NCBI GenBank assembly: GCA_011033025.1 | Contig: WFMF01000142.1 | Location: 310,001 to 374,000 of the forward strand | Source of the DNA: Beroe forskalii | Taxonomy: Eukaryota; Ctenophora; Nuda; Beroida; Beroidae | Length of the DNA stretch: 64,000 nt | Reading direction: 5' to 3' | In this document: positions 49,001-58,898 of the stretch, piece by piece | How the letters are laid out: every line of letters starts with the position of its first letter | Position numbering within the stretch: the stretch's first letter is position 1 | Notes under the pieces: generated by a model | Database searches by the model: none | Told to the model about the DNA's origin: nothing | The model's input: only the letters and a program-made list of their open reading frames with translations | Program-made: the position numbers and the translations under genes

Positions 49001-52000
49001 AGGGCCCATTCTCCGGAGGGCCCATTCTCCGGAGTTCCAGAGGGTCCATTCTCCAGAGGTCCATTCTCCGGAGGGCCCCATTCTCCGGAGGGTCCTTATT
49101 TACGGACCATTTACTTTTACACACTTTTTATTTTTTTACTTACTTTCTTCCAGTGACACCAAACGGAAGTGAGACTATTGCACTGTGCAGCCACTTATAA
49201 AGGTTTCGTTGACACCACTTTACGTCAGCCTGCATTCCGCTACGTCACTTCGTCAGCGATCCTACGTGTCGTTGACACCACTTTTTAGAATTACTGTCTC
49301 ACATACCAACATACCAATGTGTCACTTTTCCGGAGGGCCCATTCTCCGGAGGGCCCATTCTCCGGAGGGCCCATTCTCCGGAGGGCCCATTCTCCGGAGG
49401 GCCCCATTCTCCGGAGGGCCCATTCTCCGGAGGGCCCATTCTCCGGAGGGCCCATTCTCCGGAGGGCCCATTCTCCGGAGGGCCCATTCTCCGGAGGCCC
49501 ATTCTCCGGAGGGCCCATTCTCGGAGGGCCCATTCTCCGGAGGGCCCATTCTCCGGAGGGCCCATTCTCCGGAGGGCCCATTCTCCGGAGGGCCCCATTC
49601 TCGGAGGGCCCATTCTCCGGAGGCCCATTCTCCGGAGGGCCCATTCTCCGGAGGGCCCATTCTCCGGAGGGCCCATTCTCCGGAGGGCCCATTCTCCGGA
49701 GGGCCCATTCTCCGGAGGGCCCATTCTCCGGAGGGCCCATTCTCGGAGGCCCCCATTCTCCGGGCCCATCTCCCGGAGGGCCCCATTCTCCATTCTCCGG
49801 GCCCATTCTCCGGAGGGCCCATTCTCCGGAGGGCCCATTCTCCGGAGGGCCCATTCTCGGAGGGCCCATTCTCCGGAGGGCCCATTCTCCGGAGGGCCCA
49901 TTCTCCGGAGGGCCCCATTCTCCGGAGGGCCCATTCTCCGGAGGGCCCATTCTCCGGAGGGCCCATTCTCCGGAGGGCCCATTCTCCGGAGGGCCCATTC
50001 TCCGGAGGGCCCATTCTCCGGAGGCCCATTCTCCGGAGGGCCCATTCTCCGGAGGGTCCTTATTTACGGACCATTTACTTTTACACACTTTTTATTTTTT
50101 TTATACTTACTTTTACTTACTTTCTTCCAGTGACACCAAACGGAAGTGAGACTATTGCACTGTGCAGCCACTTATAAAGGTTTCGTTGACACCACTTTAC
50201 GTCAGCCTGCATTCCGCTACGTCACTTCGTCAGCGATCCTACGTGTCGTTGACACCACTTTTTAGAATTACTGTCTCACATACCAATGTGTCACTTTTCC
50301 GGAGGTCCCATTCTCCGGGCTTCCCATTCTCCGGAGGGCCCCATTCTCCGGGCCCCATTCTCCGGAGGCCCATTCTCCGGAGGGCCCATTCTCCGGAGGG
50401 CCCCATTCTCCGGAGGCCCATTCTCCGGAGGGCCCATTCTCCGGAGGGCCCATTCTCCGGAGGGCCCATTCTCCGGAGGCCCATTCTCCGGAGGCCCATT
50501 CTCCGGAGGGCCCATTCTCCGGAGGGCCCATTCTCCGGAGGCCCATTCTCCCAGGGCCCCATTCTCCGGAGGGCCCATTCTCCGGAGGCCCATATTCTCC
50601 GGAGGGCCCATTCTCCGGAGGGCCCATTCTCCGGAGGGCCCATTCTCCGGAGGGCCGCCCCATTCTCCGGAGGGCCCATCTCCGGGCCCCATTCTCCGGA
50701 GGGCCCATTCTCCGGAGGGCCCATTCTCCGGAGGGCCCATTCTCCGGAGGGCCCATTCTCCGGAGGGCCCATTCTCCGGAGGGCCCATTCTCCGGAGGGC
50801 CCATTCTCCGGAGGGCCCATTCGGAGGGCCCCATTCTCCGGGGGGCCCATTCTCCGGAGGCCCATTCTCCGGAGGGCCCATTCTCGGGGCCCATTCTCCG
50901 GAGGCCCATATTCTCCGGAGGGCCCATTCTCCGAGGCCCATTCTCCGGAGGGCCAGGAGCCCATTCTCCGGAGGGCCCATTCTCCGGAGCGCCCATTCTC
51001 CGGAGCGCCCATTCCCCGGAGGGCCCATTCTCCGGAGGGCCCATTCTCCGAAGGGCCCATTCTCCGGAGGGCCGATTCTCCGGAGCGCCCATTCTCCGGA
51101 GGGCCCATTCTCCGGAGGGCCCATTCTCCGGAGGGCCCATTCTCCGGAGGGCCCATTCTCGGAGGGCCCATTCTCAGGCCCATTCTCCGGAGGCCCATTC
51201 TCCGGAGGGCCCATTCTCCGGAGGGCCCATTCTCCGGAGGGTCTCCGGAGGGTCCTTATTTACGGACCATTTACTTTTACACACTTTTTATTTTTTATAC
51301 TTACTTTTACTTACTTTCTTCCAGTGACACCAAACGGAAGTGAGACTATTGCACTGTGCAGCCACTTATAAAGGTTTCGTTGACACCACTTTACGTCAGC
51401 CTGCATTCCGCTACGTCACTTCGTCAGCGATCCTACGTGTCGTTGACACCACTTTTTAGAATTACTGTCTCACATACCAATGTGTCACTTTTCCGGAGGG
51501 CCCCATTCATTCTCCGGAGGCCCATTCTCCGGAGGGCCCATTCTCGGAGGGCCCATTCTCCGGAGGGCCCATTCTCCGGAGGGCCCATTCTCCGGAGGGC
51601 CCATTCTCCGGAGGGCCCATTCTCCGGAGGGCCCATTCTCCGGAGGGCCCATTCTCCGGGGCCCATTCTCCGGAGGGCCCATTCTCCGGAGGGCCCATTC
51701 TCCGGAGGGCCCATTCTCCGGAGGGCCCATTCTCCGGAGGGTCCCATTCTCCGGAGGGCCCATTCTCTGGAGGCCCATTCTCCGGAGGGCCCATTCTCCG
51801 GAGGGCCCATTCTCCGGAGGGCCCATTCTCCGGAGGGCCCATTCTCCGGAGGGCCCATTCTCCGGAGGGCCCATTCTCCGGAGGGCCCATTCTCCGGAGG
51901 CCCATTCTCCGGAGGGCCCATTCTCCGGAGGGCCCATTCTCCGGAGGCCCATTCTCCGGAGGGCCCATTCTCCGGAGGGCCCATTCTCCGGAGGGCCCAT

Positions 52001-52386
52001 TCTCCGGAGGGCCCCATTCTCCGGAGGGCCCATTCATTCTCCGGAGGGCCCATTCTCCGGAGGCCCATTCTCCGGAGGGCCCATTCTCCGGAGGGCCCAT
52101 TCTCCGGAGGGCCCATTCTCCGGAGGCCCATTCTCCGGAGGGCCCATTCTCCGGAGGGCCCATTCTCCGGAGGGCCCATTCTCCGGAGGGCCCATTCTCC
52201 GGAGGGCCCCATTCTCCGGAGGGCCCATTCTCCGGAGGGCCCATTCTCGGAGGGCCCATTCTCCGGAGGGCCCATTCTCCGGAGGGCCCATTCTCCGGAG
52301 GCCCATTCTCCGGGGCCCCATTCTCCGGAGGGCCCATTCTCCGGAGGGCCCATTCTCCGGAGGGCCCATTCTCCGGAGGGTCCATT

Positions 52387-52519
52387 CGTTGGACGGTTGG
52401 TCTAGTAACCCCCCGCGGGTTTGGATGTGACAACGGAACCTGAAAAGAGACAAAATGGGCTGATCACATCCAAACCAGCGGGGGGTTACTAGACCAACCG
52501 TCCAACGGTTTTGGTGGTG
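52387..52519 (+). repeat. Left foldback end
   Basis: Starts CGTTGGACGGTTGGTCTAG directly after satellite and ends GGTTTTGGTGGTG. Its two halves are complementary over about 50 bp, with a central loop. Compared with the right copy it lacks the outer 12 bp (CACCACCAAAAC), so the satellite junction has cut it. Confidence 0.88.
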
Positions 52520-53104
52520 ATAAACATTAAACAGGAAAACTATTATTATTGATAGCTTTATGATTATTCAAAGGTTTTAAAACTGTTTCTCAATTAATGC
52601 TCATTCAAAATGATTACAACTTCTACTGCAGTTTTATGAACACAATCTAAACAATCAAGAATTTCTAGATATAGGTATCCAGTAAAACACACATAAAACA
52701 CACGAATAATAAGTCACTACCAATTGTCAAGTTTCTCAACTCTTTGAATAAACACACGAGCTGAACATTAAATTGCTAAGTACTGATCCTTCCGAGTCCT
52801 TGTTATTGCAACTATCATTATAGAAGTAACTTTCACTCTCGTAAATTTGAATTATGATAGTGTAGTGTCGCTAGAATTAAGTCTGCTAGCGTTATTGCTA
52901 GTGTCATGATATTCTAAAGATTTTGAATGATTTTTAAAGCTACTTCATCTTAAGTTTTTCATCAATGATAACAACTGCTACTGGTATCTTCTTGCTGTAA
53001 AATTATCAAACACAAACGTTTCTTGGAACAATCTAAACAAACTTAATTAATGTTCTTTGGTGAATAAAACTCAGAATTGCGTTAATTAAGGAAAACTTCT
53101 GTCC

Positions 53105-53747
53105 TTAAACTTCAGTTTCTGATCTCTGTTCTCCGGCAGTTGACACAGCGTTCTCCCCCGCAGTTGTAGACGTTGTTTTCTCCCCTGCTGTAGAAGGTGT
53201 CTTGTCTCCACTCACACCAGATATCCTTGCCTCTCCTCCTCTTATCCCACAGATTGCCCTCCCAATAAGTGCTGCTCTTTGCTTCAGGAACTCCCTGAAA
53301 CCATGCACTGTGAGGCTGTAGATATAGAAGTTAGCCATGACGTTGATGTTAGTCGTGGAATGGGCTACTCTCCAGAATTGAACGTAGAGCATTGGATCCT
53401 TGATGAATTTTCCTAATATGTGGAACAGCCCTACTGGCAGCACAGACAAACAGTACACCACAGCAGTTGCAATGACTGTCATCAGGCCTTGCCATTTAAT
53501 CTTGTCTCCCGCTCGGTTCGGCTTCTCTCACGGCCTTCACTATGAGCCATGTAGTGGTTACTATGACAATTATGTTTGGTACCACTGATGCTAAGCCACC
53601 TAAAACCGATCTCCAGATTGTCCAAACTTCCGCTGAAAAGCTATAGAACGATGTTGATAAGCAGCTCATCCTCTTCTATCCTGGTCATGTTTCACATCGC
53701 ACGCATTAACACTTCCAATTGACTTCCACCGAACTGACACCAAGTTT
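53105..53747 (-). pseudogene. Rhodopsin-class GPCR fragment (TM5 to C-terminal tail), frameshifted
   Basis: On the minus strand an acceptor-like CTCTCTCCCTAG ends at 53748. A 57-codon frame at 53669-53496 encodes a likely extracellular loop 2 and TM5 (PNIIVIVTTTWLIVKAV). The homology then passes, within the third intracellular loop, into another frame (53105-53482 and a little upstream) that encodes TM6 (VVYCLSVLPVGLF), TM7 with NFYIY as a variant of NPxxY, a helix-8 region (GFREFLKQR) and a Ser/Thr-rich tail. Upstream of 53669 further traces (a Cys-containing stretch, then EEDELLINIVL) lie in two other frames, so at least one and probably three shifts are present. TM1-4 are missing. It resembles invertebrate neuropeptide-type receptors, but the ligand class is not determinable. 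Either a decayed captured exon or sequence errors explain the shifts. Confidence 0.7.
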
Positions 53748-53874
53748 CTAGGGAGAGAGAACGTTAATTAAATCAAGTAAAGACACATAATTCGCACTGA
53801 GTATTCTTCAGGTGGTCTGATAACAAGTGAACAAGTCTAACTTCGCTTTTAACCTTAATTTCATTCTGACGTTA

Positions 53875-54019
53875 CACCACCAAAACCGTTGGACGGTTGG
53901 TCTAGTAACCCCCCGCTGGTTTGGATGTGATCATCCCATTTTGTCTCTTTTCAGGTTCCGTTGTCACATCCAAACCCGCGGGGGGTTACTAGACCAACCG
54001 TCCAACGGTTTTGGTGGTG
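53875..54019 (-). repeat. Right foldback end (complete)
   Basis: A 145-bp palindromic unit, CACCACCAAAACCGTTGGAC to the complementary end GGTTTTGGTGGTG. Its central loop is inverted relative to the left copy. This complete copy can stand alone as a small foldback element. Confidence 0.88.
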
Positions 54020-54040
54020 ATATCTTGATAGATGTATGTA

Positions 54041-54160
54041 GTTTGAACCCATGTTAATTGCCCTAAGGCAGTTTTGATCCACGTTACTTGCCCTCACGTA
54101 GTCTGAACCCACGAAACTAGCCCACACGCAAGCCGAACCCACGTAACTCACCCTGACGAA
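54041..54160. repeat. 30-bp minisatellite, four diverged copies
   Basis: Four 30-bp monomers beginning GTTTGAACCC, GTTTTGATCC, GTCTGAACCC and AGCCGAACCC, each with a central ACGTAACT/ACGTTACT-like core followed by GCCC or ACCC. Confidence 0.7.
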
Positions 54161-54209
54161 GTCCAAAACTATGTTATTCTAACTTGGAATTACTAGAATT
54201 GATATATTT

Positions 54210-54537
54210 CTTAATTGCTACAAATCGTCCACGTGAACTCACGTGCTTAAATATAGCAACCAGATCTAATTTCACGGGCATTAGTCGTATTTGAACTCAT
54301 TTCAACGTAACTAAGTCGAAAATCCCGTGTAAATATCAATTTCTTAAAATCCCCTAATTTCTACAAAACGTCCGTGTGTACTCACGTGCTGAAGTATAGC
54401 ACATGCATCTTATTTCATGTGCATTAGTCGTATTTGAACTCATTTCAACGTAATCAAGTCGAAAATCCCGTGTAAATATCAATTTCTTCAAATCCCCTAA
54501 TTTCTACAAAACGTCCGCGTGAACTCACGTGCTTTAC
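54210..54537. repeat. 143-bp tandem repeat, array 1
   Basis: CTCACGTGCT recurs at 54238, 54381 and 54524, exactly 143 bp apart. The unit contains CATTAGTCGTATTTGAACTC and AAAATCCCGTGTAAATATC. Two full units plus edges; the first edge is diverged. Confidence 0.88.
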
Positions 54538-54540
54538 TAG

Positions 54541-54779
54541 TCCATCGTATATTTTCCATCCCTATTCACTGCGAGACATGGAGAAACCATTATCAGTTCG
54601 CCATCGTATCACAGAATAGGACTACGGTACAAATTTTTGTCATAAACATAATTTCAATTTGCAGTTCAATTTTTAGAAGCCTCACAGGACAACAATCTAC
54701 AACCGATCGCCCTGAAACTCGTTTCATAGCTAAATCTTAAGGTCTAAAAGCAGCAGATCAAAGTAAAACATAAACCGAT
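54541..54779. other. No gene seen
   Basis: AT-rich sequence after the 143-bp array; no coding pattern or repeat that I can support. Confidence 0.4.
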
Positions 54780-55400
54780 GAAAACACTTTGAGTTAGAGA
54801 TGTCCAAAGTAGCCCAAAATAGCGTTCTATCGCAAAATACGCTTTTTTAGTGGTTTTAGGCGATTTTGATGACGTCATCACAGCACCCAAATAGGCTCAA
54901 ACCAACTTCCCATATAGCCTATCACACAATTCCACCTTAGTACAACATACTTTGACCGGTCTCATCTCAAGATAAGTCGTAGTTCTTGACATCTCACTCA
55001 GTTTAAGTTTTGTCCAATAATTTGGAAATCGATATTTCACCGTACCTTAGAAAATCGCGTATATCTCGATGAAAAATCGAGATAGCCCAATGATCCATAT
55101 GATTTTCTGAAAGCTCTTTAAATTTGCTAAAAATCATTCTGAAAAATCAGAACTCTATCTCTTTTCCTTCTTGGTGAAAAATGCGCTCGAAAATGGCCTA
55201 TTTTCGCTAAAAAAGCAAGAAAAAACAAGAAAAAGCCAAGTTGATGACGTCATAAAAGCGTCATAATGACGTCACCGAACCTTCTCACATAGCCTAAGCC
55301 ACACTCCCATCTTAGATGAACAAAACGTGACCTCGATCATGGCTCTACCATTTCCCGTTCTTGAGATCTCATCGTTTTAAGATGGGTCCCAATTATCATG
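54780..55400. repeat. Diverged duplication around TGACGTCAT sites
   Basis: Two halves about 370 bp apart share the order GATGACGTCAT, CATATAGCCTA or CATAGCCTAAG, CCACCTTAG or CCCATCTTAG, GTTCTTGA, and CTCA-CGTTTTAAG-like ends. Three TGACGTCA-type palindromes lie at 54868-54885 and 55242-55275. Confidence 0.5.
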
Positions 55401-55409
55401 ATATATCTA

Positions 55410-56060
55410 GGATAGCCAAAAACAATTGAAAATTGTTTGGGTTACGCAGCCACTCCAGTACCTAAAATTATACGATTAAAACTATTGATATGAGTTTAAA
55501 TCGCAGCCTGTCCGTGGCGGTGTGCTTTGGTTACTAAGAAATAAGCAGAACTTAACATTCATCAACTCACTGCCGTTTGAATCTCCTTCAGTTAACTAAT
55601 TAAGCGTGAGTGGACGCGTAAAGAAAGTACCTATAATTTGTAGCATTCTTTGAAGGTTGTTTTCAACCTTGAACGCATGCTGAAATTAATCCTACGTTCA
55701 TCCCTATTTGATGATTGAAATCGTCATCTTTTAGCGACTTTGAGGGCGATTGCAATGTAAAAAACGAGTCCACTACTTTAATAATGCCGTTAGGAAACAC
55801 GTAGTCACACTTATTATGGTTGGAGTGACAACATCGCGATTGTGAAGATATTCGACAAGAATAAAGTACGAGAGAAGTAGAACGGGTGTGCTGTGTAATA
55901 AGCTCACATCATATGCGTGACCAAGGTATTTCTTGGTAACCAAAGCACACCGCCACGGACAGGCTGCGATTTAAACTCATATCAATAGTTTTGATCGTAT
56001 AATTTTGGGTACTGGAGTGGCTGCGTAACCCAAACAATTTTCAATTGTTTTTGGCTATCC
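55410..56060. mobile_element. Non-autonomous TIR element (651 bp)
   Basis: Terminal inverted repeats of 134 bp (55410-55543 and 55927-56060), starting GGATAGCCAAAAACAATTG and ending with its complement. They are nearly identical and enclose about 380 bp of non-coding DNA. Within each TIR, CAATTGAAAATTG forms a small extra palindrome. ATATC occurs close to both ends but a clean target duplication is not certain. Confidence 0.88.
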
Positions 56061-56110
56061 ATATCACTCTTTTTTGGCATTAAACTTACGACAATCAGTT
56101 CAAGTTGTGA

Positions 56111-56945
56111 TGATTGCTACTGCCAAGAACTTTCATGCTCTAAACGTGAGAATTACGTCGCTATCATTTTTACTTTTTGAGTTATAGGCGATAATTACTT
56201 TAATTGGTCAATTAAATAATTAAGGGGTTAGCAACCGATACTTCGACTAAACGAATTATTCGTAGTTTTGGCTTAAATTGATGATGCCGTTGAAATTGAG
56301 ACACTAACATTTTTACTTTTTGAGTTATATCCGATAATTACTTTAATTGGCCAATTAACTAAATAAGCGGCGGGCAACCGGTACTTAGATTAAACGAATA
56401 AATCGTAATTTCGACGTAAGTTACTCGTGCCGTAGAAATTAAGTCGCTATCATTCTTACTTTTTGAGTTTTAGGCGATAATTACTTTAATTGGCCAATTA
56501 ACTAATTAAGCGGCGGGCAACCGGTACTTAGATTAAATGAATAAATCGTAATTTCGACGTAAGTTACTGATGCCGTAAAAATTTAGTCGCTATCATTCTT
56601 ACTTTTTCAGTTATAGGCGATAATTAATTTAATTGGCCAATTAACTAATTAAGTGGCAGGCAACTGGTACTTAAATAAGACGTACTAATCGTAATTTTGG
56701 CTTATTTTAGTGATGTCGTTGGAATTAAGTCGCTATCATTCTTACTTTTTGAGTTATAGGATATAAGTACTTTAATTGGTCAATTAACTAATTAAGCGGC
56801 GCGCAACTGGTACTTAAATAAGACGTACAAATCTCGTCATTTTGGCTTCAGTTACTGATTGTTAGAATTAAGTCGCCATCGTTCTACTTTTTGAGTTACA
56901 GGCGATAATTACTAATTGGCCAATTAGCGGCGCACGAAACGCGAA
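56111..56945. repeat. 143-bp tandem repeat, array 2
   Basis: TACTTTTTGAGTT (or close variants) recurs at 56171, 56314, 56457, 56600, 56743 and 56884: spacing 143, 143, 143, 143, 141. The unit contains AATTGGCCAATTAACTAATT, GGCAACCGGTACTTA and GTCGCTATCATTC. No resemblance to array 1 is evident. Confidence 0.92.
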
Positions 56946-57345
56946 AGCGCTACGCCCATTTTTGGCCTGTCAGCGCATGCCATAAAATCGAAAAAAATTA
57001 AATTTGGCCTTTTTTATGGGATATTACATCGAAATAGGGGTTTTTTCGACACGAGAAACACGATGCAATGCTCAGATTTTGACTAAAATGATCACACAAC
57101 GGTTTAGCGGTGACCACACCCTTTTCGGCCCAAGTGCGAGACCCAAAATGATAAAATTTTATTTCTTGGCACCTATGGCATGTGATATGTCAAAGTAGTG
57201 GTTTTTTGGCACGAGAAACACGATGCAAAGCTCAGATTTGACTTAGAATAATCACAGGACGGTTTGGAGGTGGCCACACCCCTTTTTTGTCATACACGGG
57301 ACCCAAAAATGACGGTAATTTCATTTCCTGATTCCCATGGCATAA

Positions 57346-57850
57346 CATACCCCATTGAACTCGTAACCCACCCCAATCAACTCATAACCCACCCCAATCC
57401 ACTCATAAACCAACCCTTTCCACTCATAACCCACCCCATTCAACTCATGAGCCATCCCAGTCCACTCATAAGCCACCCCTTACCACTCATAACCCACCCC
57501 AATCAATTCATAACCCGCAATCAAACTCATAACCCACCCAATCAACTCATAACCCACCCCAATCAACTCTACAACCCACTCCAATCAACTCATAAGCCAC
57601 CCTAATCCACTCATTAGCCACCCCTTTCCAATCGTAACCCACCCCATTCGCAACCCACTTCTTTCCATTCATAACCCACCCCAATCAACTCATAACCCAC
57701 CCCAATCTACTCAAAATTCACCCCTTTCCACTAATAACACACCCCAATCAACTCATAACATACCCCTATGAACTTGTAACACACCCCTATGAACCCTTAA
57801 CATACCCCTATGAACTCTTAACATACCCCTATGAACTCTTAACATCTTAA
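57346..57850 (+). repeat. 21-bp minisatellite, left
   Basis: Monomer AACTCATAACCCACCCCAATC, written here in parts: AACTCATAACC then CACCCCAATC. From about 57760 it passes into a related variant, AACTCTTAACATACCCCTATG in parts AACTCTTAAC and ATACCCCTATG, which matches the first at about 16 of 21 positions. Frames here are repeat artefacts. Confidence 0.9.
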
Positions 57851-57865
57851 TTATAATTTCGTAAG

Positions 57866-58898
57866 AGCACGTGAATAATGTTTGTGCTCCCGTACACAAT
57901 TAAATTTGAGCTTGCCAAGAAAATATCAAGGAAAACGAATGCAAACAGGCGAAAAGAGGTACCGTTGCTATGGAGATTGGATATTTGCGCACGTGCAACA
58001 TAAAGTAGTTCGTAAAGTAGTGTTAATATTACGTTAGTGATTTAAGCTGTCGAGATGTTGCTTTTAAATGTTGATGTTTTTAAATTTGTAGTTCATGAAG
58101 CATGTAGGGTTATTTTGGACGACAGTTATTGGAAGTTTAGGAAAGTTGGAAATTAATACGAAAATAATCTCTAAGCGGTAGAGTTCAACCGAGGCAAAAA
58201 ATTAGCATCGAAAGATGTCCGTACGTATCGGCGTGTTTCAAAATTTCTGAGAGGTTCACAAAGTTCGATTCAGAACACTTCACGTAAACGTAAGGGAAAA
58301 CAAAATTGTTGAACTAACAAAACGCGACGCGCGCGCATTTTAATCTTGCAACGCAGAAACAATGCGCGCGTCGCAAAGTTATTTCAGATATAGTTACGAA
58401 CTTACAAGAGTAAATGCGCGGCGTAAGTTATGAATTTGATTTTGCGCTTAGTCTGAGCGCGCACCAGGCACGGTATAAAATTAATCTTTAATTTATTTCC
58501 ATTTCTTACGCAGCTTTATTCAATGTACTAAAGAAGCAAAAATAATAATTCACGGTAACCCCAGTCAAACAATGCCTAACCACGAGCGCGTCGCAACTTT
58601 CGTCGTTTGCTCCTTTGACATCAACATTCACCTTTGCGCCATCAGACAACGCACTTCGGCAACTTCAGTTCCTATCAACCTATCTTTTTACTAACTTCAT
58701 TCTGCTGGCTTTTGGTTTCATCTAACGAGATGCTTACGTGCGTCGTGCGCGCGGCCTGAGGAGGAACGACGGCGTGCCGCGCGTAATAGGGCGCTGGTTA
58801 AGGTAAGCTGTTGGTAACTTGGTAAGAATTTGCGAACAAGGCGGCGCGTAGCGCTGCCGAGTGAGCAATGTAATAGCAGGCCCAACGGGCCTGCTAGT
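57866..58898 (-). mobile_element. ACTAGCAG-family repeat, copy 1
   Basis: On the minus strand it starts ACTAGCAGGCCCGTTGGGCC and contains GCTCACTCGG, then TTGTTCGCAAATTC. Its far end (AAATTTAATTGTGTACGGGA, CACAAACATTATTCACGTG) matches the far end of copy 2. It is about 1 kb long and GC-rich in places (GCGCGC runs). It lies in the spacer of the inverted repeat. No coding region is recognised. Confidence 0.65.

Larger units (their letters stand above)
28854..52386 (-). repeat. Composite satellite, right array (inverted)
   Basis: The same satellite as on the left, in the opposite orientation: on the plus strand the motif reads GGAGGGCCCATTCTCC. About 24 units have CACCAAACGG anchors near 28889, 29298, 30573, 31557, 33125, 34262, 36961, 38127, 38542, 39211, 39910, 40811, 41216, 41851, 42925, 43835, 44260, 46062, 46915, 47456, 48430, 49157, 50136 and 51328. 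Unit length runs from about 0.4 to 2.7 kb. Diagnostic variants separate it from the left array: CATACCAATGTGTC (left: complement with CGATG or CGCTG) and CTTTCTTCCAGTG (left: CCTTCTTCCTGTG). It ends mid-run, directly against a foldback element. Confidence 0.97.
52387..54019. mobile_element. Candidate foldback/TIR element carrying a GPCR exon
   Basis: Two near-identical copies of a palindromic end (52387-52519 and 53875-54019) lie in inverted orientation around 1.36 kb. Between them are a minus-strand GPCR exon (53105-53747) and AT-rich flanks (52520-53104, 53748-53874) with no other gene. The plan is that of a non-autonomous DNA element that captured host DNA. No transposase is present. Two separate foldback insertions flanking a resident gene piece is the alternative. 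Confidence 0.55.

Noticed and set aside
870-52386. CRISPR array
   Set aside because: Motifs are directly adjacent with no unique spacers, and the context is animal DNA with a retrotransposon and spliced exons.
870-52386. Perfect mirror palindrome of the whole satellite block
   Set aside because: Unit lengths and diagnostic variants differ between the two orientations, so it is an inverted arrangement of related arrays and not a recent mirror copy.
887-52433. Hundreds of long open frames in the satellite (up to about 700 codons), many with similar N- and C-terminal ends
   Set aside because: The 16-bp motif has no stop in any frame, so open frames follow automatically. Their common ends come from the shared conserved segment, and many begin at non-ATG starts. 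No codon bias or domain supports genes.
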